Assembly: GCA_963785255.1 (NCBI GenBank)
Contig: CAWAUR010000014.1
Span: forward strand, 248,001 to 312,000
DNA length: 64,000 bases
Direction of reading: 5' to 3'
DNA from: Bog-159 sp963785255
Lineage (GTDB): Bacteria > Acidobacteriota > Terriglobia > Bryobacterales > Bryobacteraceae
The position numbers and the translations under genes were made by a program. The notes below the pieces were generated by a model. It had not been told where the DNA came from and made no database searches. It saw only the letters and a list, made by a program, of their open reading frames with translations. Positions 24,425-31,276 of this stretch are shown one piece after another (the stretch's first letter is position 1; every line of letters starts with the position of its first letter).

Positions 24425-25634
24425 TGGTGGCGTAAAGATGCAGGCGCAGTTGCAGAATCTCGTCGAAAATGCGGTCGGCCACTTCGCGCTTCGAAGCGCG
24501 CGGCACGGAGATGAATTTACCGTTGCTGAGCGCCAGCAATACTTCGTTCTGGTCGGATTCGAAGGCTCCGTCTTCACCCCCCACCAGGTTGCCGACCACC
24601 ATATCGCAGTTCTTGGCTTCCAGCTTGCGGCGGGTTTCCTGCTGCAGATTTTCGGTCTCGGCGGCGAAGCCCACCAGCACGCGATCGCCCTTCTGGCGGC
24701 CCAGTTCGGCCAGAATGTCGGGCGTGGGATCGAGTTCCAGCGAAAGCCGCGCGGCGGTCTTCTTCATCTTTTGCGACGGCACCTTGGCGAGATGAAAATC
24801 GGCCACCGCCGCCGCCTTCACGATGATCGTGGCGGCGCGCAAGTGCTCGAATACCTGGTCGCGCATCTCGCGCGCGGTGTGCACGGGGATTACGGTACAT
24901 CCACGTGGCGGCGCCAGGTGCACAGGGCCTGAAATCAGGATGACGTGCGCGCCGCGCGCCGCCGCCGCTTCCGCCAATGCGTATCCCATCTTGCCGCTGG
25001 ACCGGTTGGAAATATAGCGTACGGGATCGAGCGGTTCCTGGGTGGGACCAGCCGTGATCAGCACCGTTTCGCCTTGCAAATCGCTGCGCCGGGCGATCTC
25101 CGCATCCACCGCTAGCGCGATGTGCTCAGGCTCGGCCAGGCGCCCCGGCCCCACCATGCCGCAAGCCAGTTCGCCTTCCCCCGGATCGACAATGCGGTGC
25201 CCGCGGCGGCGCAACGTTTCGATGTTCGCCTGGGTCGCGGCGTGCAGCCACATGTTGGTGTTCATGGCGGGCGACAGCACCACCGGACCCGTGAAAGCCA
25301 AGTATGTCGTGGTCAGGAAATCGTCGGCCAAGCCGTGCGCGAGTTTCGCCAGCAGATCGGCGGTGGCCGGCGCAACCACCAGCAGATCGTTTTCCTGCGC
25401 CACACCGATGTGTTCGATGGCGCTCGATAGCGTGGCTTCGGAACCACCCGATGAAAACAGCCCGGTGACCACTTTGCGTCCGGTTAAAGCGGCAAACGTG
25501 AGAGGCTGCACGAATTCGCACGCTGCCGCAGTCATCACTACCTGCACGGCGTGTCCCCGCTGAATCAGCAAGCGGGCAAGCTCCGCGGATTTGTAAGCCG
25601 CGATTCCTCCGCCCACCCCCAATACGATGTTCAC
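24414..25634 (-). CDS. coaBC: Bifunctional phosphopantothenoylcysteine decarboxylase / phosphopantothenate-cysteine ligase
   Basis: 406 residues from a GTG at 25632-25634 (MNIVLGVGGGIAAYKSAEL). The N-terminal CoaC flavoprotein half shows GGIAAYK, VMTAAACEFV, the catalytic histidine in SAIEHIGVAQ, VVAPATADLLAKLAHGLADD and the PAMNTNMW motif. The C-terminal CoaB half shows ITAGPTQEPLDPVRYISNRS, SSGKMGYALAEAA and KAAAVADF. The two steps make 4'-phosphopantetheine for coenzyme A in the cytoplasm. The start is 6 bp after the rpoZ stop, a spacing that matches the widely conserved gmk-rpoZ-coaBC order. Confidence 0.96.
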   Translation of the reverse strand: MNIVLGVGGGIAAYKSAELARLLIQRGHAVQVVMTAAACEFVQPLTFAALTGRKVVTGLFSSGGSEATLSSAIEHIGVAQENDLLVVAPATADLLAKLAHGLADDFLTTTYLAFTGPVVLSPAMNTNMWLHAATQANIETLRRRGHRIVDPGEGELACGMVGPGRLAEPEHIALAVDAEIARRSDLQGETVLITAGPTQEPLDPVRYISNRSSGKMGYALAEAAAARGAHVILISGPVHLAPPRGCTVIPVHTAREMRDQVFEHLRAATIIVKAAAVADFHLAKVPSQKMKKTAARLSLELDPTPDILAELGRQKGDRVLVGFAAETENLQQETRRKLEAKNCDMVVGNLVGGEDGAFESDQNEVLLALSNGKFISVPRASKREVADRIFDEILQLRLHLYATNGR

Positions 25635-25639
25635 GGTTT

Positions 25640-25894
25640 TTAAAGGACGGCTTCGGGCACCGGCGCCTCTTCCACCTGCGGCGCGCCAGTGAGCTCGTAC
25701 TTCACCAATCCGCGCCGTACTTCCTCCATGGCGATGATGGTGGGCTTCTTCGAAGAAGTGGGCAGCACCGGCCGCGCCCCACCTTGCAACTGGCGGGCGC
25801 GCTTGGCGGCCACGATGATGAAACGGTAGGTACTCTGTTCCGGATCGTCCGGAATGGTGCAATGCGCGTTGTTGCGCGGAACCTTGTCGCCCAT
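25640..25894 (-). CDS. rpoZ: RNA polymerase omega subunit
   Basis: 84 residues. The omega core is visible as STYRFIIVAAKRARQLQGGA followed by KKPTIIAMEEVRRGLVKYEL. Omega helps beta' fold and assemble into RNA polymerase. It lies 16 bp after gmk and 6 bp before coaBC. Confidence 0.93.
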   Translation of the reverse strand: MGDKVPRNNAHCTIPDDPEQSTYRFIIVAAKRARQLQGGARPVLPTSSKKPTIIAMEEVRRGLVKYELTGAPQVEEAPVPEAVL

Positions 25895-25910
25895 GCTTAG
25901 CTTGAATCCT

Positions 25911-26525
25911 TTACGCGTTATTCTCGAAAGTTTCCAGAATCGGCCGGATCTGGTCCTCGATCCGGTTGCGCCGTACCCTCTCGGCGCGCACGATGGCGGC
26001 CAGTATTTCGTCCGACCGCTCCAGCTCTTTGTTAATCAGCACGTAGTCGTAAGCGCTGTAATTGCGAATCTCGTTGGCTGCATCGCGAAGCCGGCGTTCA
26101 ATGACCGCATCGGAATCTTCACTTCGCGCCCGCAACCGGTGTTCGAGGATCTGGCGGGACGGCGCCAGAATAAAGACCGTTACCGCTTCCGGAATCTTAC
26201 TCTTCAATTGTCGCGCACCTTGCACGTCGATGTCGAGTACCAGATCGACGCCCGCCGCCTGGGCCCGCTCCAGCACCCCGCAGTGGGTGCCGTAATAGTT
26301 CCCGAAAACCTCCGCATACTCGAGAAACTCGCCGCGGGCGACGCGCTCTTCGAACTCGGCACGGGAGATGAAATGATAATTTTCGCCTTCCACCTCGTTG
26401 CCCCGCGGCGCGCGCGTCGTGTACGAGATCGAAAACGTGAGCCCCGGCACTCCGGCCAGGAGCCGCCGCACCAGAGTCGACTTGCCCGACCCGGAGGGCG
26501 CCGAGATGATGAAAACCGTTGTCAT
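25911..26525 (-). CDS. gmk: Guanylate kinase
   Basis: 204 residues from the ATG at 26523-26525 (MTTVFIISAPSGSGKST). Walker A is SGSGKST. The GMP-binding region is SISYTTRAPRGNEVEGENYHF, followed by FLEYAEVFGNYYGT and DIDVQGARQLK, and the lid RLRARSEDSDAVIERRL. It phosphorylates GMP to GDP. It is separated from yicC by an inverted repeat (26531-26635), so it may have its own promoter or a processing site within the operon. Confidence 0.96.
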   Translation of the reverse strand: MTTVFIISAPSGSGKSTLVRRLLAGVPGLTFSISYTTRAPRGNEVEGENYHFISRAEFEERVARGEFLEYAEVFGNYYGTHCGVLERAQAAGVDLVLDIDVQGARQLKSKIPEAVTVFILAPSRQILEHRLRARSEDSDAVIERRLRDAANEIRNYSAYDYVLINKELERSDEILAAIVRAERVRRNRIEDQIRPILETFENNA

Positions 26526-26530
26526 AACGG

Positions 26531-26635
26531 AACCACAGATGAACACAGATAAACACAGATAAGCGCCGCCCGTTTTTGGGACACCGGACCTAAGGCAGGT
26601 GTTTTCATCTGTGTTTATCTGTGTCCATCTGTGGT
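26531..26635. repeat. ACCACAGAT-type inverted repeat between yicC and gmk
   Basis: Arms 26531-26560 and about 26606-26635 are inverted. Each holds three CACAGAT units about 10 bp apart (AACCACAGATGAACACAGAT and its complement). Similar ACACAGAT arrays are scattered through many environmental genomes. It can form a 30-bp stem within the operon transcript. Confidence 0.85.
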
Positions 26636-26643
26636 TGCTTTTG

Positions 26644-27537
26644 TTATTCCAAGTTCAGCGATTGCTCCCGCAGCTTGTCGATCTCCGCTTTGGCCGCCAG
26701 CGCCAGGTCGGTGATGGTCAGGCCCAGGTCTCCCAGACCGCCGGTTTTCGACAAAATTGTATTCGCCTCCCGGTTCATCTCCTGCAGCAGGAAATCCAGC
26801 CGTTTGCCCACCTCGCCGGCCGCATCCAGCAGCTTTTCGAGCTGGGCCGCGTGGGTTTTCAGCCGGATTAATTCCTCGCTGATATCGCTGCGCTCGGCCA
26901 GTAGCGCGGCTTCCTGCGCCAGGCGCTGCGGCTCGATTCCGGCGCCGCGCAACAGTTCGCGCAGCCGCTCGCTCAATCTCTTTTGGAAGGCTTGTGTGGC
27001 GTGCGACCGGATTTTCTCCATCTGGCCCACCAGATCGCAAAGCGCCGCACATCGTTCGCGCATCTCGGCCGCCATGGCCGCGCCTTCGCGCTCGCGAAAC
27101 CGGTTCAGTACATCCAGCGCTTCCGCGGCGGCTTCCAGCAGCGCCTGCTCCAACCCGGCATCGGGTTCGTCCGGTTCCCCCGCTTGTAACATGCCGGGAA
27201 TGCGCAACGCGACGTTCAAATCGGGCTTCGATTCCGCGCCGAACTCGTCTGCGGCTTCCCGGAAAGCCTGCAAATAGGCCTGCAGCAGCGCCCGGTTCAG
27301 ACTGGAGGCATCCGCCGGCGCGTTGCGATTGAACAGCACGTGGATCTGCAGATGCCCCCGCGCCACCTTGGCTTTCACGGCGTTGCGGATGGCGCCTTCA
27401 AACGGATCCAGCTCCGGAGCCATGTGGAAATGCATATCCAGCCCGCGATGATTCACGCTCTTGATGCTGACCGCGATCTCGCCGTCGGCTGCCGCTTTGC
27501 GCACCCGCGCAAAACCCGTCATACTGCGCGCGCTCAT
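26644..27537 (-). CDS. yicC: YicC-family endoribonuclease
   Basis: 297 residues. It starts SMTGFARV and continues SIKSVNHRGLDMHFHMAPEL, the conserved YicC N-terminus. The C-terminal domain has DISEELIRLKTHAAQLEKLL, RLDFLLQEMNREANTILSK and the end ELKVEIDKLREQ-like segment AEIDKLREQSLNLE. YicC proteins act in RNA turnover. The ATG overlaps the stop of the ABC exporter gene (ATGA at 27534-27537). yicC-gmk is a widely conserved order. Confidence 0.95.
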   Translation of the reverse strand: MSARSMTGFARVRKAAADGEIAVSIKSVNHRGLDMHFHMAPELDPFEGAIRNAVKAKVARGHLQIHVLFNRNAPADASSLNRALLQAYLQAFREAADEFGAESKPDLNVALRIPGMLQAGEPDEPDAGLEQALLEAAAEALDVLNRFREREGAAMAAEMRERCAALCDLVGQMEKIRSHATQAFQKRLSERLRELLRGAGIEPQRLAQEAALLAERSDISEELIRLKTHAAQLEKLLDAAGEVGKRLDFLLQEMNREANTILSKTGGLGDLGLTITDLALAAKAEIDKLREQSLNLE

Positions 27538-29369
27538 AAGTCCATCACGCTTCCCGCCTCCACGAACTGCAATTCGTGCAGCCTTTGATAAATGCCGCCG
27601 CCGTTCACCAACTCTTCGTGCGTACCCACTTCGCAGATACCGCCGCGCTCCAAGACGACAATTTTATCCGCCCTGCGGATGGTGGAGAGCCGGTGGGCGA
27701 TCACAATCACGGTGCGGCCCGCCATCAGGTTCGCCAGCGCATCCTGCACCAACAGTTCGGATTCGGTATCCAGGTGCGAAGTGGCTTCGTCCAGAATCAG
27801 GATGGGCGCGTTCTTCAGCAGCGCGCGAGCGATGGCGATGCGCTGCCGCTGTCCGCCGCTCAACTTCACGCCGCGTTCGCCAAGAATGGTCGCGTAGCCG
27901 TCCGGCAGCCGGCTGATGAATTCGTCAGCCAGCGCGGATTGCGCCGCCGCGCGAATATCCCGTAATGGAGTATCGGGCCGCCCGTACGCGATGTTATTCG
28001 CCGCGGTATCGTTGAACAGAAACGTATCCTGCGCCACGATGCCCACCATGGAACGCAACGATGCCAGATCGTAATCGCGTACGTCGCGGCCATCGATGCG
28101 CACCACCCCCGAGGTGACATCGTAAAAGCGCGGCACCAGGTTCACCAGCGTGGTCTTGCCCGCGCCGCTGGGCCCCACCACCGCCACCACTTCGCCCGCC
28201 CGCACCTCCAGTTCGAGCGCCCGCAACTGGAACCCATTGGGCGATAGCGGATAGCGGAAACTGGCGTTGTCGAACCGGATGGAATCCGCGAAGCGCTGCA
28301 GTTTTGCGGCGCCGGGCTTCTCTTGAATCTCCTCGGCGTACGCCAGGTATTCGAAAACCTTCTGCGATGCGCCGATGGCCTGCTCGAAAATATTATGAAT
28401 GCCGGTGAGACGCTTCACCGGCTCGTACATCATCAATAGGGCGATCACGAAGCTGGTGAATTCGCCGGCGGTCAGCGTGTGGGTCTTGATTTGCGTGCGC
28501 GCATAAGTCAGTAGCCCGACAATCGTGAGCGCGCCGAAGATTTCGATGAGCGGCGAGGCCAGCGCCTGCTGGCGCACGTAACGCAGATTGGTCTTGAGCA
28601 AGCGGTGCGCGGTCTGGCGGAAGCGTCGCGATTCATACTCCTCGCTGCCGAACGCCTTCACCACCTGATGTCCGCTGAGCGTTTCCTGAAGGATTTCATT
28701 CAACTCCGCGGCGTGATCCTGGCTGCGGCGGCTGGTGCGGCGGATGCGGCGGCCGATGCGCGCCGTGGGAATCAGCACGAACGGCAGCACTGTCAGGCTT
28801 ACCAGCGCCAGTCTCCAATCCTTGTGCAGAATGACGAACAGCAGGCCGAGCACGATGAAGCTCTGCCGCAGCAGGTCCGCCAGAATATGCGAGACGGCCA
28901 CCTGGATCTTCTCGATATCGTTCATGATCGACGACATCAGGCGGCCGGTGGAATGCGCTTCGAAGAATTGCGCGCCTTGCCGGACCACTTTATCGAATAC
29001 CGTGTTCCGCAGATCGGTGACCGCGGAGCAGCCCACATAATTCACCAGATAATTCGCCAGGTAATCGCAAATTCCCTTGGTAAAGAATACGGCTACGATG
29101 GCGAAGGCCACCATGGTCCAGATGCTGCGGTTGTGCATCACGCTGGGCATGATGCTGTTCAGATAGATCGGATGATGAAAGATCGGGTCGGTGAACAGCA
29201 GCACCGGCGCATCGCTGGCGGCGGGGTTGAGCACGCGATCGAAGATGGGCCCGATCAGCAGCGCGACCATACCGTGCGCCGCGCCCACGCAAGCCATCAG
29301 GAAGACGGAGAGAAGAAGGTAGAGCCAGTAGCGTCTCGCGAAGGCCAGCAGGCGCAGCAGATCTCTCAT
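27534..29369 (-). CDS. MsbA-like ABC exporter (fused membrane and ATPase domains)
   Basis: 611 residues from the ATG at 29367-29369 (MRDLLRLLAFARRYW); earlier codons run through the GT9 gene. Residues 1-340 hold six membrane helices with typical exporter loops (HSTGRLMSSIMNDIEKI, LNEILQETLSGHQVVKAFGSE). The ATPase has Walker A VGPSGAGKTTLVNLV, Q-loop GIVAQDTFLFNDT, signature KLSGGQRQRIAIARALL, Walker B PILILDEATSHLD and the H-loop VIVIAHRLSTI. MsbA-type proteins flip lipid A core or other lipids across the inner membrane. The adjacent heptosyltransferase-family gene supports a lipopolysaccharide role. Confidence 0.92.
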   Translation of the reverse strand: MRDLLRLLAFARRYWLYLLLSVFLMACVGAAHGMVALLIGPIFDRVLNPAASDAPVLLFTDPIFHHPIYLNSIMPSVMHNRSIWTMVAFAIVAVFFTKGICDYLANYLVNYVGCSAVTDLRNTVFDKVVRQGAQFFEAHSTGRLMSSIMNDIEKIQVAVSHILADLLRQSFIVLGLLFVILHKDWRLALVSLTVLPFVLIPTARIGRRIRRTSRRSQDHAAELNEILQETLSGHQVVKAFGSEEYESRRFRQTAHRLLKTNLRYVRQQALASPLIEIFGALTIVGLLTYARTQIKTHTLTAGEFTSFVIALLMMYEPVKRLTGIHNIFEQAIGASQKVFEYLAYAEEIQEKPGAAKLQRFADSIRFDNASFRYPLSPNGFQLRALELEVRAGEVVAVVGPSGAGKTTLVNLVPRFYDVTSGVVRIDGRDVRDYDLASLRSMVGIVAQDTFLFNDTAANNIAYGRPDTPLRDIRAAAQSALADEFISRLPDGYATILGERGVKLSGGQRQRIAIARALLKNAPILILDEATSHLDTESELLVQDALANLMAGRTVIVIAHRLSTIRRADKIVVLERGGICEVGTHEELVNGGGIYQRLHELQFVEAGSVMDL

Positions 29370-30253
29370 GCGTGCACCCGCATGCGCTCTAGCGCTTCGA
29401 GCACTTGTTGTTCGCTGGGGTTCCGCAGAACCACCGAAGGAGTGCGCCACGGATGCCAGACGGCCGGGTCGGACGATCCGAAGATCGCCACCACGGGGAT
29501 GCCGAAGGCGGCAGCCATGTGCGCGGGTCCGGAATCGTTGCCGAGGAAGAGCGCAGCGCCGCTCAACAGGCTTTTGACTTCGGTGAGCGGCGCGCCGGCC
29601 ATAGTGCGATATTCGCGGAACCGGGCGAGATCTTCGCCTGGTCCGGCTATGAAGACCGGATCGAGTTCGAGCGATTCGCGCAGAAATCGCGCGGCGCGCA
29701 GAAATCCGGAGGCAGGCCAAGTCTTATCCGCCTGCGCCGCCACGGAGTGGATGACTGCGTAGGGTAGGACAGGCCTCCCGGCCTGTCCATCTACAAATAG
29801 TCTAGCCCGCGGAATCTCCACCCGCCCCACGCCCAAATAAAACATCGCGGACGCCAAATGTTCCGCCGTATGCACCGTGCGCTCTTCCTCCAAAATCTCC
29901 TGCGCGCGCGGAATGCGAATGTTATACAAAAACTGCCACCGATAATGCGCGAATCCGGCCCGCCGCCGGGCGCCCGAAAGCGCCGTCAAGCGTGCGCTGG
30001 CATTCCCGCCATGCAAATTCAAGCAGAGGTCCGGCCGCCATGCCCGCACATCGCGCACGTGCGGCGCAAGCAGCGCATCGATATCGGGATTGCCCTCGAA
30101 CACAGCGCGCCAACGATCCTCCACCACCACGGCGATGCGCACATCGGGCCGCGCGCCCTTCAGGATTTCGAGCGCGGGTGTGGTAAGCACGCAGTCGCCC
30201 AGCGAGCGCAGCCGGACGACGGCAACGCGGCCGCCGTTGGGCAGTTCCGTCAC
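29366..30253 (-). CDS. Heptosyltransferase-family (GT9) glycosyltransferase
   Basis: 295 residues from a GTG at 30251-30253, which overlaps the Trm112-like stop (GTGA). GT9 landmarks: RVAVVRLRSLGDCVLTTPAL at the N-terminus, RPDLCLNLHGGNAS, the DKTWPASGF segment near the nucleotide site, and FLGNDSGPAHMAAAFGIPVVAIFG. Family members add heptose or related sugars to the LPS core on the cytoplasmic face. A palindromic repeat is carried in frame (DGQAGRPVLP, 29765-29788) in the linker between the two Rossmann domains. The stop overlaps the ABC exporter start (ATGA). Confidence 0.92.
   Translation of the reverse strand: MTELPNGGRVAVVRLRSLGDCVLTTPALEILKGARPDVRIAVVVEDRWRAVFEGNPDIDALLAPHVRDVRAWRPDLCLNLHGGNASARLTALSGARRRAGFAHYRWQFLYNIRIPRAQEILEEERTVHTAEHLASAMFYLGVGRVEIPRARLFVDGQAGRPVLPYAVIHSVAAQADKTWPASGFLRAARFLRESLELDPVFIAGPGEDLARFREYRTMAGAPLTEVKSLLSGAALFLGNDSGPAHMAAAFGIPVVAIFGSSDPAVWHPWRTPSVVLRNPSEQQVLEALERMRVHA
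29765..29788. repeat. GGACAGGCC palindrome carried in frame inside the GT9 gene
   Basis: TAGGACAGGCC then TCCC then GGCCTGTCC, the same element found at gene ends elsewhere in the window. On the minus strand it encodes DGQAGRPVLP at the interdomain linker. Confidence 0.8.
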
Positions 30254-30420
30254 TCTTCGATCTTCGCCTCGTCGACCAGCATCACCGGAATCTCGTCGCG
30301 AATGGGGTAGACGCGATGGCACTGGACGCACTTCAAGCCGCTGTTATCGGGCTTCAGATCGAGATCCGCCTTACAAAGAGGGCAGACCAGGATATCGAGC
30401 AGGTCTTTACTCAACGCCAT
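30250..30420 (-). CDS. Trm112-like zinc-ribbon protein (YcaR/UPF0434 type)
   Basis: 56 residues from the ATG at 30418-30420. The sequence reads MALSKDLLDILVCPLCKADL, then a KCVQCHRVYPIRDEIPVML end. The two CxxC pairs (CPLC and CVQC) and the YPIRD(E/D)IPVML motif are diagnostic of small Trm112-like proteins. In other bacteria this gene often sits next to LPS or lipid A genes. It is the first gene of the overlapped operon that runs to 23738, and its TGA overlaps the GTG of the GT9 gene. Confidence 0.9.
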   Translation of the reverse strand: MALSKDLLDILVCPLCKADLDLKPDNSGLKCVQCHRVYPIRDEIPVMLVDEAKIEE

Positions 30421-30485
30421 AATTGATTCTATAGCTTAGCAGGGGGTGGCCATGCAGGTTGCGGGGTTCGGAGCCAAGCGGGTGC

Positions 30486-30512
30486 TACCGAGCCGCGACC
30501 GTCAGGAAGCGG
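30486..30512. repeat. Single arm of the ACCGAGCCGCGACCGT repeat
   Basis: Identical to the right arm of the 3666-3735 element over about 26 bp. It sits 4 bp beyond the higA stop codon, in the gap before the operon start at 30420. Confidence 0.8.
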
Positions 30513-30515
30513 TTC

Positions 30516-30920
30516 TCAGACGAACAAATCGATAGGGACCTGGAAGTACTCCGCCAGCCTCTTGGCCTGCGCCTTGCTGATCGATCGCCGTCCGTTCAGA
30601 ATCTCGGTGGCCGCGCCTTTATTTCCCAGCACCGGCCAGATATCCTTATGCTTCAATCCGCGATCGTCCATGAGCGCTCGCAGCGATTGGTTTGGCGATA
30701 CCCGAGGCATAGGGTAGCGTTTTTCCTCGTAATCCTCGATGAGCAGCGTCAACACTTCCGCCAGCGCCTCTTCCTCGGGAGTCAGGTCGTCGCGTTCGTC
30801 CAGACCGAGGAGCATCTCGGTTAGCCGGGCATGCTCGCGGTCGTCGCGTATGGGCTGCGGCAGAACCTTGACCAGCAGCTTGGCATAGGCTTTATTGTTG
30901 ACGTCGAGTGTGACGCTCAT
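30516..30920 (-). CDS. higA: HigA-type antitoxin
   Basis: 134 residues from the ATG at 30918-30920, which overlaps the toxin stop (ATGA). A GTG at 30929 is also in frame. The N-terminal acidic helical part has LTEMLLGLDERDDLTPEEEALAEVL. The C-terminal XRE helix-turn-helix is SLRALMDDRGLKHKDIWPVL, NKGAATEILNGRRSISKAQ. It neutralises the HigB toxin and represses the pair. Confidence 0.88.
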   Translation of the reverse strand: MSVTLDVNNKAYAKLLVKVLPQPIRDDREHARLTEMLLGLDERDDLTPEEEALAEVLTLLIEDYEEKRYPMPRVSPNQSLRALMDDRGLKHKDIWPVLGNKGAATEILNGRRSISKAQAKRLAEYFQVPIDLFV

Positions 30921-31204
30921 CTTTTCCACTCTCCCCGGTTGTACGCGGCATGGGTCAGGATATGCAGGATAAAGACGCGCTTCGTCCGGTAATTCACGCG
31001 GGCGATCAATCGGTAGTCGTTGCCGTGAATATTGAACACCGTTCTCCGTCCCACGATATCGGCGTGCGCAAAATCTATTCGTGCCTCAGCCAGCGAGCCC
31101 CAGTCTGCTCTCCGGACGATCCGATACCAGTTCATCAGCGGGACCAGCGCATCGGGATGAATTTCAGCGAACTTAAGGATGGCCGGTTTGCTAATGATCC
31201 TCAA
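30917..31204 (-). CDS. higB: HigB-type mRNA interferase toxin
   Basis: 95 residues from a TTG at 31202-31204. The sequence begins RIISKPAILKFAEIHPDA and ends VFILHILTHAAYNRGEWKR, both typical of the HigB (RelE-fold) family. The DYRLIARVNYRTKRVFI strand and the closing H/Y residues form the RNase site in homologues. It is the first gene of the pair; a palindromic operator lies 7 bp upstream. Confidence 0.88.
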   Translation of the reverse strand: MRIISKPAILKFAEIHPDALVPLMNWYRIVRRADWGSLAEARIDFAHADIVGRRTVFNIHGNDYRLIARVNYRTKRVFILHILTHAAYNRGEWKR

Positions 31205-31210
31205 GATGTA

Positions 31211-31227
31211 GTTTACAAAATGTAAAC
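31211..31227. promoter_or_regulatory. Probable higBA autoregulatory operator
   Basis: A perfect 7-3-7 palindrome, GTTTACA-AAA-TGTAAAC, lies 6 bp upstream of the higB start. Position and symmetry fit the operators bound by HigA-type antitoxins. Confidence 0.7.
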
Positions 31228-31276
31228 GACCGGTGTCAAGGCGTCCACGCGCCGCTCACTGCCAGCATGGCCAGGA

